DNA of 64,000 bases from Undaria pinnatifida. Its lineage: Eukaryota; Sar; Phaeophyceae; Laminariales; Alariaceae. The notes under the pieces were generated by a model. The model saw only the letters and a program-made list of their open reading frames with translations, had not been told where the DNA came from and searched no databases. Positions 10,939 to 23,319 of the stretch are shown here, piece after piece (position 1 is the first letter of the stretch; the number at the start of each line of letters is the position of its first letter). The position numbers were made by a program, and so were the translations under genes. The stretch lies in the NCBI GenBank assembly GCA_012845835.1, contig JABAKD010000005.1:10808705-10872704 (forward strand), in the 5' to 3' direction.

Positions 10939-10956
10939 GTCACTCGCGCGAGTGAC
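10939..10956. repeat. Perfect 18-bp palindrome
   Basis: The sequence GTCACTCGCGCGAGTGAC is its own reverse complement. Related imperfect dyads are at 2330-2347 and 22022-22037. Confidence 0.8.
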
Positions 10957-10959
10957 TCC

Positions 10960-12630
10960 GAGCTACTGCCTTGAAAGAAGCTCCAAACGACGACTCCCCT
11001 ACCGAAGCCACGGTCCTTTCGGTTTCGCGACACAGGAACCGAAACGAAAACGTTTGCTACGTTGCATCAGCCAGAACCTCTTCACGCCCGCACTAGATCG
11101 AGGCATAAGAGCCTCCCGTGCGGTATTGCAAGAAACATGGGGGTAAGCCCCGCTCCACCGTAACGTTGATCAAAAACAGGTAATTTCTTCACCAGCCCCA
11201 ATCCTCGACGACAATGTACTTTCCACATCCTAGGAACATGACAGCCGAATATCGTGTTTTATGGATGTGTGGAAGGGCTTGGCTGAGAGTCTTCCAACTT
11301 TTGATTAGTATGATTGAGTCCCATGCGCAACATAACGTGCTGGATTATGGTCACTAAACGCATCGTCTATCCTCACCCACCCCCGGTAGACCCGAAAGGG
11401 GTTCCATCTGTGCTTAAATTACAGCACGAGGGGGGGGGGGATTACGGTATATGGGTCGGGGTGTTGCGTGGAGAATATCCTACGAGCATACCACTGACAG
11501 AGAAAGAGAGTCAACGAGACAGAGCGAGGAGTGGACTGAGAACGCGATCTTCTTAAAAAATGAGAGCTAAGGGGAGGAGGGCCGACTGGAGGACGGGCAA
11601 GGACGATGAAAGGCGACAGGAGATCGACAAAGAGATGGAGAACATGGCAGATGGAATGTGCGGCTCTCCTCCCGTGGGTTAGAGGAGGGGAGCAATTTCG
11701 ACAAGGAGAGTGTACTAGAGAGAGCAAAATAGCACATGACATGAGAGCCTCGAAGCAGGAGTGGAGCTATGACAAGGAAGGAAGCTGGCAGCAGCCGAGA
11801 AGGACCCCGGTGAAAGGAGCAGGTCGAAGGTGAGGGGGTGGCGCCAGGTGGAATAGGTCGAAGGAAGGAGGAGGCCTGCAGGTCAAAGGGCGGAGAATCG
11901 GATGCAGAGCCGGACTACAATGAATTGACAGGGAGCAGCGCGGGGAAGGAGACCAACGTTTAGGGAGACAGCACGCCGAGCACGATGACGAGGAGAATGT
12001 CTACTAAACTGAAAAGGAGCAACGGAGATTGCAGTTCAACGGATGACAAGTGTCGCGGGAAGGGCAACAGCTCGGTGAAGAGAAGCAGTACGGTCAGGGA
12101 CAGCTGCTCGGTTTCGCCTCCTCCGAGTTGTTCTTCTCCGAGCTCATCCTTTTCTCCTGGGTGCATGATTTCCGTGTTCTGCATTTCCACGAGCTCCGCG
12201 GTTTCACTGAGCTCCACGCTCTCTCCGTACTTCCTCTGCTCCGCGGTACTCCTCCCCTCTATTTTGCCAGCGACATCCGCCCTCTCCCCTCTGTAAACTG
12301 TAGAAACCCGTGCTGCGATAAGGGCGCAATATTTTTTTTTGCCGACCCCAGAACGTTTCAGACCGGCAGGGCTCATCAACTTGAACTAGCAAACCTACCT
12401 CGATACCTATGCAACACCCGTTATGATAGTGTGTGTACACGAGCCATGGAAATGGTTCACCGAGTCGCATTTTTGTTTTTCTCGAAGTCGGCCACTGCAT
12501 CGATCGTAGAGATGTTCAATGGAGGCGACCCCCAGGAAAACGTAAGCGGGGCCTCCACCGTAGCTACAGCATGCGTCCAGACCTTCTCCTGTTCCCGGCG
12601 TGGTGTTCATCTAGTCATCCCACGGTAGAC
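10960..12630. other. Gene-free stretch with a GA-rich segment
   Basis: 11500-11960 is strongly purine-rich on the plus strand (GAGAG and GGAGG runs). A minus-strand frame at 11960-12379 (139 codons) is glutamate-rich then hydrophobic, and a plus-strand frame over the same DNA is serine-rich. Both look like by-products of a degenerate CTCCGAG-type repeat at 12110-12260. I do not call a gene. Confidence 0.4.
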
Positions 12631-12633
12631 TGA

Positions 12634-12874
12634 TTCTACGATAGTCCCCCAAAACACCAGTGATTATCTTTCAACGAGCGTTTCGTGGCTGCTCGACACG
12701 AGGAAGGATGCTATGAAAAGTTTGTCTTCACATATATCTCTTGTTCGCGAACTACTGTCGACCGATCACGTCGGGGTGGAAAAGGGCACCGTATTTAAGG
12801 AGCTACGGCCGTGGGCTGCTTTCAAAACCGGCGATTTCCGTTAAAGCAAATTTTGGGGGGGGGCTACCGTAGAA
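12634..12874 (+). mobile_element. TIR element family T1, copy 1 (241 bp)
   Basis: It begins TTCTACGATAGTCCCCC and ends GGGGGGGCTACCGTAGAA, which are terminal inverted repeats. The interior has CGAGCGTTTCGTGG, GCTCGACACGAGG, GTCGGGGTGG and TTTCAAAACCGGCGATTTCC. Two further copies lie at 22777-23022 (+) and 40421-40652 (-). It is short and non-coding, as expected of a MITE. Confidence 0.88.
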
Positions 12875-12879
12875 TGGCA

Positions 12880-13280
12880 CGTTAATGTTAAATGCTAATG
12901 CCAACGTGAATGTTAATGCTAATGTACATGATAATGTTGGCCTCCTCATGCGAAGAGCTACCGCTTGCATACTGCAGTCTAATCAATTACACCGAGTAGA
13001 CTTTTAGTTTTAGGATTAACGCCTAGAGGCTTGGCCGGGTTCCGCGAGCGAATGCTTTCGAAGTCATGTAGCATCTGGGGTGATGATGGATGATGAATGA
13101 TGGATGATGGATGATAGATGATGGATTATGGATGACGGATAATGAATGCTGGATGCTGGGTGATGGATGATGGATGATGGATGATTGACGATGGGTGATG
13201 AGTGATTGGTGATTGATGATGGATGATACTGAGCTCCTCAAGTTAAGAACCCAGAGACCTTCTGCTACATCCCTACCGTG
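12880..13280 (+). repeat. R1 copy 3 with (GATG)-type minisatellite at 13078-13228
   Basis: 12885-12935 has imperfect AATGTTAATGCTAATG repeats. From 12950 the sequence follows repeat R1 (TAGTTTTAGGATTAACGCC, GAATGCTTTCGAAGTCATG, CATCCCTACCGTGGGA). The short GATGATGG run of R1 copy 2 has here expanded to about 150 bp of GATGGATGATG variants. Confidence 0.75.
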
Positions 13281-13284
13281 GGAC

Positions 13285-15640
13285 GGCGCTTATTTTTTTC
13301 TTTGTTCCGACCTGCTCCCTTAGTACCTTTGGGCCGGCTACTGCCCCGGATGCTGCCAAAAAGACAACAGCTCGCGATACGTTGACAGGGATTGAGGAAT
13401 CGATCTAAGTGCAGGGCTGGTTGTCGAAAACCATCCTGCCGGGGGTTGGTCCAATTTGCTCGAGGCTGGCCTTTCGGCCCCACAAAACGTGGGGAAAACG
13501 CCACCGACACCCGCTGTGCAGTACCTCAAGTTCCCCTGCCGACGTCTATTATCTCCATGTGTTAGAGTTGGGGCTAGGGCCACGATTAGGATTCGGAGTC
13601 GCGTTGGGCCTACGTGTGATATTGAGGTGGACCTTAAACGGCCGGCAGCAGTATTTATGCCGGCTGGTCCTGCAACTAGGGAGTGCCTTGATTTCGGTTC
13701 ATAGTCGCTGTGCACACAGACACACTACGAGCACCTGGTGGTATATCTCTCGATGATATGAAGGCTGAGAGGCAAAACGCCGAAAAACTGGTAATGACGT
13801 GGTTTGTTTCCGTAACCCATTGTGGTAATCTACCTATATCTAGTGACATCTGTCCAGCCACTCCTGTATGTCTTCCACTCTGCCCACTCCGGTGAGGAAC
13901 GTGTGGTGTTCATATCAATAACGCCTAACCATCCTTGAGTTTCCCTGATAGAGCTGTAGATACGTTTTCAGTCCCAACATATGTCCGGTTATGTCGTACC
14001 GGCAACGTTGCTTGAGTTACAGCCCGACAAACTAGTCGCCTTGGAACAGTCGGTTTCAAAGAGAAGCTGCGCAGAGTTGAAACCACGGACTGAACAGCTA
14101 GATATGTGTGAGTTTCCCCCACATTAAACAACGTAGCGGACATCGTCTTGTTTGCATCGATATGTACGCTCCTGGGCTTATATGTGTTATTTTCCACCGA
14201 GCCACATCATGGGTGGACGACGCCCCCACCCCCGACCCCCCCCCCCTCATTTGGAACATCAATGGCGTGGTGTGCCCATTAAGCTCTTTGCCGGGCAAGC
14301 TGCCGTTATATACCGGCGTTGTACCACGCAAGAAAACGCGTCGACGTCTCGCAACGTCGACGACCACACCGATTGATGCAATGCGGGGAGGCGACTAAGT
14401 ATTTTGCATCGTGAAAGACAACGTGCATATTTGAGCATGACCGCTGACCTGACCGGTCGCAAAGGCCGTCCACAACATGGATATTTGGGATACGACGGGT
14501 GACCTGCTTTTCCTTATGTGAGCCACAGCATAGCTTTGTGCAATGCGATGCGGTGATCTGACGTTTCCTAAATCGGCCGGGGGCGTGACAATTTGCAATT
14601 CGAGGCAGCAGCTTAGGCTTCAGCGAAGTGGAGGACGGAGTGTCTTTGGTGGCATGCAAAGGAATAAGTGGACCTTCCGTACTATGGGAAATGGCGTGGG
14701 CTTTAGCCATGCGAGGGGGCAACGTGGCGGTTGCAAGGTATTTGGGTTTTCGCATTCGACAGTGCCGTTGTTTTCGTGGCGTGCAATCGTGCCACTATTA
14801 ACGGTCTTGCAGCTTTTTTTGCTATTTCTACTTGGCTATAGTGACACATATATTATATTTGAGCACTTTCATTGTGACACATACACGGGGTCAGCAGTGG
14901 GGCGGGTCTCAGAGCGGAGAACGGCCACGCTCCAAGCCCCACCCGCCCAGCTCCAACGTCGTGTACACGTTATAGCCACGAGAACACAGCGGTAACTGTG
15001 TAGACCTACCGTACCGTCTATAACTGTCGTACAAGTAGTCCAGGGCGCAATGATACCTGCATAGCGCAAGAAGGTACTCGCCGTGACGAGCCACCCGCTC
15101 TAGGCATGCCCGTGTTGGTCGAGAGATAGATGTGGGTACACCAGGGGACACGAGGTCGTCAAAACGACAGTACACTGCCAATTGGTGTTTTCTACGGGTC
15201 GCAATGGTGCACGCAGGCCCTGCGTGTGCGTGCCCATAGTGGTCAATCGACACTTGCATGTGATACATGCTACCTTTGTACATGTACATTGTGTAGGGCG
15301 GGTAGAGCCCCGAGTGCCTCTGACATTCGTCGCTTGACGAGCTCTGTATACCTCACCCAAAAACAAAAAAAACTGTAATATCATGTTAAAGTGCAACCCG
15401 ATAAACAACCTCGTGGGCTATATACTAAATATATATATACTAATGGTAGTATACAAGGAGAATTGTGTGGAAAAGAAAGCTGTATGCGTCATTCCGATGG
15501 CATCGGGTTCAGCAGCCATGCAGGATCATTCAGGAAAACGATTTAGCAGAAGGTGCCATTAATAACTCTATCCTAAAATATCACAGGCCATATCAAACAT
15601 TTGTTCTTCAAAATTCATGGCGAGTCGACGAGGGAAGCAT
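13285..15640. other. Gene-free stretch
   Basis: Several frames of 80-150 codons overlap on both strands without recognisable motifs and with no consistent codon pattern. A C-run lies at 14221-14246. No gene or repeat family is supported here. Confidence 0.35.
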
Positions 15641-15654
15641 TTAATGACAAATTA

Positions 15655-15800
15655 TTCCCGCGATAAAAACAGGGCATGTACCGTAGTGGGGAGGGAGGGG
15701 GCAGGAAAGCCCGATATATGAGCCTGGATCCGAGTTGCTATTGGGAGGGAGAGCGAGAGAAGTGCGAGGGTAATGAATGGAATGAAGAAAAAAAAAGAAA
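15655..15800 (+). repeat. SINE-B tail fragment
   Basis: It contains TGTACCGTAGTGGGGAGGGAGG and GGATCCGAGTTGCTATTGGG with a GGGAG-rich continuation. The same module occurs at 31545-31650, 34190-34290 and, reversed, 23640-23700. Confidence 0.6.
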
Positions 15801-15939
15801 TGTGTGCCCAGGAAGTTGCCCTCGGTGTTTTCAAGGCCAACGAATCTCGGTGATTCAAAGGATTCAAAGGCCAACGACTGCAAGGCGGTGGCGGACCATG
15901 GCGATGGCGGGGCGGGGATGCTCGGCGGAGCGGAGAAAA

Positions 15940-17440
15940 TGGTTCATGGTTAATGGCTGCCTGTAAAAGTGCCCTCTATACTGCTGATTTATTAGTTTCG
16001 AATGCTGGTTCGTGGTCGTGTTTTGCTTTTTGTAACCTATCCCAATCACTTTGACCCTGAGCACATGCAAGGAATATCGCGGGGAACGTCCTTGGCCAAT
16101 GACAAAGGAGCCTTATTTATAGCTGCACCCATGTTTTTAGAACACATGCTTGGACTCTGCGTGGAATTACTATGCCCTGTTTCGTAAAATAGATCCCTTT
16201 CACCTTTTGGTGCCGACAGTTGTTGTGCTACGAGCAGTGGCGGGGCTGGGTATATGGTTCATGGCTAACAGCGGAATTTGTTGCTGCTGCTTCGAACTTC
16301 GAATCTTGTCTCGTTGTGCTTTGCTCGTTGTGACCTTCCGCAAACACGTTAAGCTCGAGTATGCAAGGAATGCCCCAAGAGACGTTCTCGGCCGAAGACG
16401 AAACAGACTGCTTTAGAGTTGCACCCACGCGTTTCTTGGGAAATTTAAAAGAGATACTGCTCTGTGATCATTTTTCTAGTCGTAAAATAGGCCTTTTTCA
16501 CCTCTTGGTGCTAGCAGTTCTGGTGGCTTGGCTAATGACTGCCTGGATAAACGACAAATAAATGAACGATCCTTAGCCGTTCGAATCCCCGCTCGTTGGT
16601 TTGCGTTTTGCGACCTGCCCCCCAGTCGCTTTGACTGTGAGTACATGCAAGAAATCTCCCGGGAACCGTTCTCGGCCAATGACTAAACAGGCTACTTTAG
16701 AGTTGCACCCACGATGTTATTGTGGGGAAATGCATTTACATATTGTGAAATCGCCATATTTCAATCGTAAAACAGGTTATTTCCCCTTTTTCGTACTGAC
16801 TGACGGTTGCTGCATTGCCAGAAGTGGTGGGTCGGGAGCTAAGGATCACGTTAAGGATCACAATCAATGATCTCCTCGATAAAGGACTAATGGCCGATGC
16901 CTCGGGGATCAAGTCCTGGTTCCTTGTTGTTGAATTTCGTATCCTCACAGGTACCTCAATCCCTTTTACTGTGAAAATATGCAAGGAACACTACTACTGG
17001 AAACAAACTGGAAAAATTCATGTCTAATGGGCAGAGTCTGCTTCAGAGCCCTTCATTCGTCTTTCTTGGGAAAACCCTTTACTACTTAATGTGGGATCAT
17101 TATATTCCAATCCTATACGACGAAGCCACACCCTTGGTTGTGGCAGTGGTTGTCCTGTCAGCTGTGGCGGGGGGCGGGATTAATGGTTCATGGTCAACGA
17201 CCGCTTGTGCTAATTATGTTTTCGGTTTCAAATCCAAGCTCGTTGGTATGCTCTTGGTAACCCAGCCCACTCACTTTGGCCCTGATATTGCAAGGAACAT
17301 TGCATGGAAAATTGAGGGAAAAGTCCCCGTGACGTGACAATGCCTCGGCCATTTGACCCTTTTAGACCTGCACCCATTTTGTGGGAGGGGAAACGCTTGC
17401 AATTGGAGTGGGATCATTTTTCTGCACTTCTGTTTTGGTA
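15940..17440 (+). repeat. Decayed tandem array, about 300-bp unit, five copies
   Basis: Recurring landmarks are GGTTCATGGYTAAYG (near 15941, 16256, 17183; weaker near 16528 and 16885), then a TTCGAATCCxxGCTCGTTGG-like box, CACTTTGACCCTGA-like, ATGCAAGGAATxxC, TTTAGAGTTGCACCCACG-like, and TTTTTCTAGTCGTAAAATAGG-like with CACCTTTTGGTGC. Spacing is 270-345 bp. Copies are strongly diverged, so this is an old satellite-like array. Confidence 0.85.
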
Positions 17441-18073
17441 CTGCTTCGTACTTGCGTGCGTGGAATGCCGTAATGCCGTGTATGAATCGTTTGATCAATC
17501 TACACGCGAAGTCTCTCGGAAGTGTGAAATTTCGAAACTTCGAGTCAACAATCTCCTCTGACGTCCGATTAGAGAACACGGCATTAGAGTACACAGATCG
17601 AAATCCCAAACGCCAAATTCCTAGATCGATCCCCCAGATAGCAAAACTATCGGAGCGTTCGGATCTCTGTAAGATTCGATAAAGTGATCATATATTTTCC
17701 ACTTCTTTATACTATACTGTCCCCCGCCTGGGCTCTCTGAAAGAGAGTGTTGCGTCCCTTTTTTTTTTCCCCGTGCTCTTCTGTACCAGGAATGTGCTTT
17801 TGTTTTTCGTGCGCGTCCGTTCTACTCCGTATTTATCTTCGCATTGTCTCTGCTGTCTCACTCGATAGACTAGGTGTGTAGTTCAGATCCGCTGGATCAG
17901 CATGCAGGCTCATGTTTCGCATCTCTACTGCAACGAACGGTACTCGGCTTCCTTTTTTGTCTCGAGAAGACTTCAACAGTTCCTTCCCGCGCTGACTGGC
18001 GTTGAGACATGCTTGCCTACGTTATAGGGAGTGCTCTCGTAAGTTGGAGTCTGTAGAAAATAAACATCTCCGT

Positions 18074-18163
18074 ACCTTCAGAGATTTGAACCTCTGATGC
18101 CAACCTTAGTTAGTAGTGTCGGAGTTGAACCACTAAACTAAACTACCGGCGCGACCGGTACAA
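18074..18163 (-). repeat. tRNA-like head of a SINE-type retroposon
   Basis: On the minus strand it reads GCCGGTAGTTTAGTTTAGTG (A-box like) and CAGAGGTTCAAATCTCTGA, a T-arm with a 5-bp stem and B-box. Spacing between the boxes is somewhat longer than in a normal tRNA. The absence of a clean acceptor stem and the similarity of GCGACCGGT flanks to other SINE heads here argue for a retroposon, not a tRNA gene. Confidence 0.55.
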
Positions 18164-18684
18164 ATTCGACACATTGCGTTGAAGCAGACGCACACACTGC
18201 AAAATCACACAGCGATCCTGCCTTGTGGCACACGAATATATGAGGACCACCTCGGCGGCGATCCGGGACGTACCCTCGGACGCCACTACACGGCGCGAGA
18301 AACTTTTACCGCATGAGCGGCACACAGAAGCATGCAGAGAGAAGCCAACGAGTTGTGAGGCGTATGAAGACGAATCTATGTGCTAAGGCGAATCTAAGAC
18401 GGGCTAAACGGTGAAAAAAAAAAGCAATGCGGACGCCTACGTAAGGTTCGTACGCTTCCTATTCCTTAATTTATTGCTGTCGGCGTATTGCTCGCTGTGC
18501 TCGATTTCTAGGTCTGAGTTAAGAGTCGTTTCGCTCGTCTTGAGAGAAGTGCAAATAGCAACGATCTACAAGTACATGTATATATGTATGATACATAGGC
18601 TTGCACTCGCTCTACTAGAAAAAAAGTGTTTCTATTGTGGCAAGTATATCCCGAACCCTCCTATAGTCTATATTATTATAAATA

Positions 18685-18986
18685 AAAATACAATCCAGGT
18701 GTGAGATCGAAGATTTTGTCGAAACCTATATTTGCAAGCTGTGTGTGATACTCCGATCGCGCGTATTACGGGTTGCGTGTCTTCATTGAGGATATAAGTC
18801 GGCGACTCCCCTTGCAACTACAGCAGTGTAGCTATCAGGGTCAACAGGGTGATGTTAGCCAGTCTGTGCGCGGAAACTATAAAACCCGTTTTTGAGGGGA
18901 CAAAATCTGACAGCTGTGGAACGAAATGCATCAGTTTATTAGGTGAGTACTGTAGTGAGTCGAATAACCGGTGAGGGGAAGGCGGA
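18685..18986 (-). repeat. CGR family copy
   Basis: It begins AATACAATCCAGGTGTGAG and includes TCCGATCGCGCGTATTACGG, GGTCAACAGGGTGATG, GTGCGCGGAAACTATAAAAC and CGAATAACCGGTGAGG. The terminal module plus the adjacent box are present, without the long G tracts. Confidence 0.9.
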
Positions 18987-18989
18987 TTG

Positions 18990-19245
18990 CTGTATGTATG
19001 AGAAAATTACAGCAAAACATAGTGCTAGCCTTCTCGCAAAAAACGCGCAAATCAGGCTATTACTATGTCAGGCTGACGATACTATCGTAGGCGAGAGCGA
19101 AAGCATACGTTCGTTACAGAAACTCGCTGGTTTTGGGAGAAGCCATCATCGCAGAATCAGTCCCTGGGGGGGCATCTGCATGCCCGAAAAGACGCGTATT
19201 GCGATGGAGAGGTAGTAGCACTCTTTTTTGCTACGTGCGTTTCTG
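18990..19245 (+). repeat. Interspersed repeat R2, copy 1
   Basis: It shares GAAAATTACxGCAAAACA, GCCTTCTCGCAA, CAAATCAGGCT, GTCAGGCTGACGATACTAT and GGCGAGAGCxAAAGCA with 31155-31340, including a TAGTAGCACT end. Only two copies are seen in the window. Confidence 0.75.
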
Positions 19246-19249
19246 GATG

Positions 19250-20160
19250 GCGCGGCCTTTTGAACCAAAAATCGTGGACATGTATCACTTTTGCTTTGCG
19301 ATATTTCTTGCCTGTGTACACATAGACCATGGCTGGGTTTTTGTCCATCGGTCCGCGTTTTCAGCTTGCTGTGGAAGCTAAGTTTGTGGGTGACGCATAA
19401 TGCTCCTCAGGGGAGAACGCGTGGGAAAAAGTATGGTGAAACCGTAGCAGCAGAGCGTGTCAATAAAGTAAAAGATATTTTTCGATTCTCCAGGCGTGTC
19501 GGAGGAGTGCCCATCCGTACGAGTTTGCCACCATGCTGCGCACTGTGCAGGCCGGACACCTTTCTTACTCCGGTGGCTCCTTGAGCTATAATAGTTCGTG
19601 AAGCCGATGGCGGAATTATAAATTTCTTTTCAGACACGTTTTTCCCTCTGAAGCCTTGAAGAAGTGGCTAACATGCGAGCGTGCGGGGTTCGTAAACGTC
19701 AGTGTGTAGACCAATTTGTGGAGTCTAGTGTACTATGTACAATTGTTGGATTCAATATTACACCTTTCAGGAGACTCTCACCGTGTGATGCGTTCGTGGC
19801 GCTCTCTCGGTTGTGTAAAATGCAGTAGTAATGCCAAAAAACTGGTGCCGATTGTCCATTATCCTACGAGTTTAGTCTAATCTATATGACAAACCAGGTA
19901 TACATTATACCAGTAGACTATACCCTGGTGAAGAGTTAAAAGTTCCCCCCCGTGTGTATACTGGAGTGTATATATGAACAGGACAAAGATAACCATGAAT
20001 CACCGCAAATATACCGACATTTTTAACTAAACTTTAATACCACCTGTGTGGCGTGATAGTGCACTACCTATGGAGAAATAAATAGTACAACTCGACAAGA
20101 CCCTCAGCGTGTAGTGGTTTTTAAATATTTCTATGATCAATAGACTATTATATAAACAAA
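19250..20160. other. Gene-free stretch
   Basis: AT-rich sequence with the first TAGTCTA/TAGACTA and ACCAGGTA motifs (19862-19925). A TACCGACATTTTTAACT segment near 20010 resembles pieces near 21160, 22415 and 22600. No gene is supported. Confidence 0.35.
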
Positions 20161-20167
20161 ATTAAAA

Positions 20168-20808
20168 TATACTCCTCCAGCTGTGAGATCGAATATTTTG
20201 TCGAAACTCATCTTTGCAAGCTGTGTGCGATACTCCGATCGCGCGTATTACTGGGTGTGTGTTCTCATTGAGGATTAAGGTCGGCGACTCCCCTTGGAAC
20301 TACAGTGTAGCTATCAGGGTCAACAGTATAACTCAACCGTCAGATTTGTTCCCTTAAAGGATTCATAGTTTCCGCACACAGACTGCTGCCTCGCCTGCCC
20401 CCCCCCCCCCCGGCCCCCTCTTGTTCACCCCCCGGCCCCCGCGCGCTTCAAATCTCCGCCCTCCCCTCACCTGGTTATGCGACTTACAGGATATCCTTGA
20501 TAAACTGATGCATTTCCTTCCACAGGCGTCAGATTCTGTCCCCCTCAAAAACGGGTTTTATAGGTTCCGCTTCCATCGGCGTCAGATTTTGTCCCCCTCA
20601 AAAACGGGTTTTATAGGTTCCGCGCACAGACTGATTAACACCACCCTGTTGACCCTGGTACAAGCTGCACTGTAGTTCCAACGGGAGTCGCCGACTTATA
20701 TCCTTAACGAGGACACACACCCCGATACGCGCAGTCGGAGTATCACACACACAGCTTGCAAAGATGAGTTTCGACGGAATCTTCGATGTCACAGGTGGAG
20801 TGTATTCA
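20168..20808. repeat. CGR family, inverted pair of copies
   Basis: 20168-20326 is a reverse terminal module (ACTCCTCCAGCTGTGAG start). 20330-20808 is a forward copy with C tracts (20399-20411), a duplicated CAGATTxTGTCCCCCTCAAA box (20529 and 20584) and a forward terminal module ending GGTGGAGTGTATTC. The terminal modules (20168-20326 and 20640-20808) are reverse complements and could pair. Confidence 0.88.
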
Positions 20809-20814
20809 TTTCTA

Positions 20815-22770
20815 TGATATGTGTAAAACCCAATCTCGTCCATCACACCCGCACTGACTGACTATTAACTCCCGTATGACGCATGCAGGGTCAAGAATCC
20901 TAACGGCAGATGAGCAGGACTAATGAAAACAGCGTCATCGCAAAAACACCGAGCGAGATGTTTAACCACCTACTGTGGCTGCTGTAGTTGGTAGTGTGCC
21001 GGGTGTTGTGGCATATACAATGCACCTGGAGGGAGCTCTCGACGATTTGTTTTTGCTGTAATGTTTCTACAGAACACCCCAAAACATCCGGCAAACTCCC
21101 TCGTACTGATTCTCGATTTCTTCTGGAGAGTTACGAGTCCAATACACCGTGCATGCGAAATATATAGAAAACCAGCATCATCGCAGATATACCTAGACTT
21201 TCGACTACTAACACCTGGTATTAACAGTGCACGCCATTGTGTGGTAGTAACAGGACAGCTCGAGGAGATTCCCAGAGTTGTGTGTTTCGTCGCGCCCTTT
21301 CGGTGCGTTTTCGTCTTGATGCTGCTATTTTTTTTTTTTTTTTTTCTAGCCAACGGTACGCAACACACTCACTTCTACCTAGAGCTATCAGTCGGCACGA
21401 CTTAGGTCTCCAACTAGTTGCCAGTCGGTCTAACAGCCGCGCGCTATGATATTATAGGTGCACCACTTTTTTTTCTGAGGTGTTCCTCTATTTGGGAGAG
21501 CTTGAGGCCTCTGAAAAAAACTTACTTAGAGAAAAATAAAACGGCTACCAGATGAAAAATCCCATGGCCTTGACACACAACGAGAATCACGCCAAAACAA
21601 AAATGACCCATTTCCGACGACTCTGGGTTAGTAAGGAGCCCGGTCACTCAGAAACCTTTTCTGACAAAAAATAATTGCTACCTCCATCGTAGCATGCGTC
21701 AACAGTTAGTAGTCGCTTCCCGTAGGTGCCGACAATTAGCCTCCTTCGCTTTCCCTACTTGCAAGAAGGGTTGCTTAAGACGGGGTACGGATTTCGCTTG
21801 TTTTGAGCGGGCCCCGCTCGGCCGGTGGGAACTGATTTGGCTCGCTTCGCGCGCCCGACTCAAGTCGGAAAGTCGGCTGGCCATCACTTGGTCTCGCCAG
21901 CCGACTTGCCGACTAACGTCAGTTAATTCGTTTACAGCACCCACCGATTAGTTTCTAGCCGTGAAGTCCTGCCGACGACGAATGCTACAGCACGGGGGGT
22001 CCCTTCGGGATCCCTTCGGGATCACTCTCGCGAGTGACCCCGCTATTCGTCGGGGTCTTGAGAATTTCGTGCCATTTTTTTTTTTTTCAAAATGATCCTC
22101 CAAGAGGGTGGCTAGCTACGCTGGGCCAAGCAAAATCGCTTAGCTAACGTAAGTTCGGCAATGGGGTACAGAGTCACTCATGCGAATATGATACCTCAGA
22201 ACCGATAGTAAACGAGGGGGTGTACTACGACATCATCAGAACACCATCCCATCTCGTAGCATCACCATAACATCCCCCGTACTAATATCACGCCCTTGGT
22301 CCGACCCACAGCTCTTCTACACGTACGTATCGATTCTTCGTTTTCTTGGGACTCGCAACTTCTGTATGCGATACATACATGAGCACCGAAAGAGAAAAAC
22401 AGCGCCATCGCAAATATGCCGACATTTTCAACTATGTGGACATTCAGGGAGTATTGCATCTTGTCGTATTATTGGCGACAGGGAAGACTCTCAGCGGGTT
22501 GCGCGTGGTGTGAGTGTTTAGTAGGTAACGTTTACTAGGCTGGCACGGGTTCTCCGTTCCGGAAAATGATAAGCTCAACGGTGTATCTGCAGGACATTGA
22601 AAACCAGCAGCATCGCAGACTGTCCAACCACATACCGTAGGATATTTTACTTCACCTACTACGTAAACAAACAAATCAACGAATGACACAGCATAAATAG
22701 TGTGAATGCATACAATATTTGGAATACCGTACATGCATGTAGGTAAAATGCCTTGGCCTTGCCCACATAT
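20815..22770. other. Gene-free stretch with a T18 run and a GTCACTC-type hairpin
   Basis: A T18 run lies at 21329-21346. 22022-22037 forms a hairpin (TCACTC/GAGTGA, loop TCGC) next to a doubled CCCTTCGGGAT motif. CAGCATCATCGCAGA (21175) and CAGCAGCATCGCAGA (22605) mark a diverged small repeat. No gene is supported. Confidence 0.4.
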
Positions 22771-22776
22771 GACTGG

Positions 22777-23022
22777 TTCTATGATAGCCCCCCCCAGAAA
22801 AAACAGCGGTTTTCTTTGACGAGCGTTTCGTAGGTGCTCGACACGAGGGAGGATGTTATGAAACTAATAGCATACTAGACTATATTTTCTAGATTGCAAA
22901 GGACTATCGAACGATGACGTCGGGGTGGCAAGTGGCACCCTAGTCCAGGAGATACGGCCTGGATCTGGTTTCAAAACCGGCGATTTCGTTAAACAAAGAT
23001 TGGGGGGGGGGCTACCGTAGAA
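22777..23022 (+). mobile_element. TIR element family T1, copy 2 (246 bp)
   Basis: It begins TTCTATGATAGCCCCCCC and ends GGGGGGGGCTACCGTAGAA. The interior matches copy 1 (GACGAGCGTTTCGTAGG, GACGTCGGGGTGGCAAG, TTTCAAAACCGGCGATTTCG). GACT occurs close to both ends (22771 and 23024) and may be a target duplication if the termini extend one base further. Confidence 0.9.
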
Positions 23023-23319
23023 CGACTCATAGCTGGCTTGTACACTCGTTTTGTGCATTTTTCTTAGCCTGTGCTCAACCAATCCGTTTGGTTTCCAAGC
23101 AGAAGCTTTTTACCTTCAGCGTCGTCCTGGGTTGGCTGTGGCCACAGGTGCATCGTCCCTTCTCTTCCCCAGGCAAAAACGTTCCTTCAACAACATTAAT
23201 AGAGAGAGTTTTTGCATTCCTGCTGCCCTGAAGCCAATTTCAATGTGAAGAACAGACGCACAAACTACGTATCAACTTTGTATTCACACTACAAAATGCC
23301 AACTCTAACTAACCCTACA

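Noticed and set aside
11960-12379. 139-codon acidic/hydrophobic frame as a gene
   Set aside because: It overlaps a serine-rich frame on the other strand and lies on a degenerate CTCCGAG repeat; no start context or homologous motif.
18074-18163. Functional tRNA gene
   Set aside because: A- and B-box-like segments exist, but no clean acceptor stem or anticodon arm can be drawn and related heads recur as retroposons.
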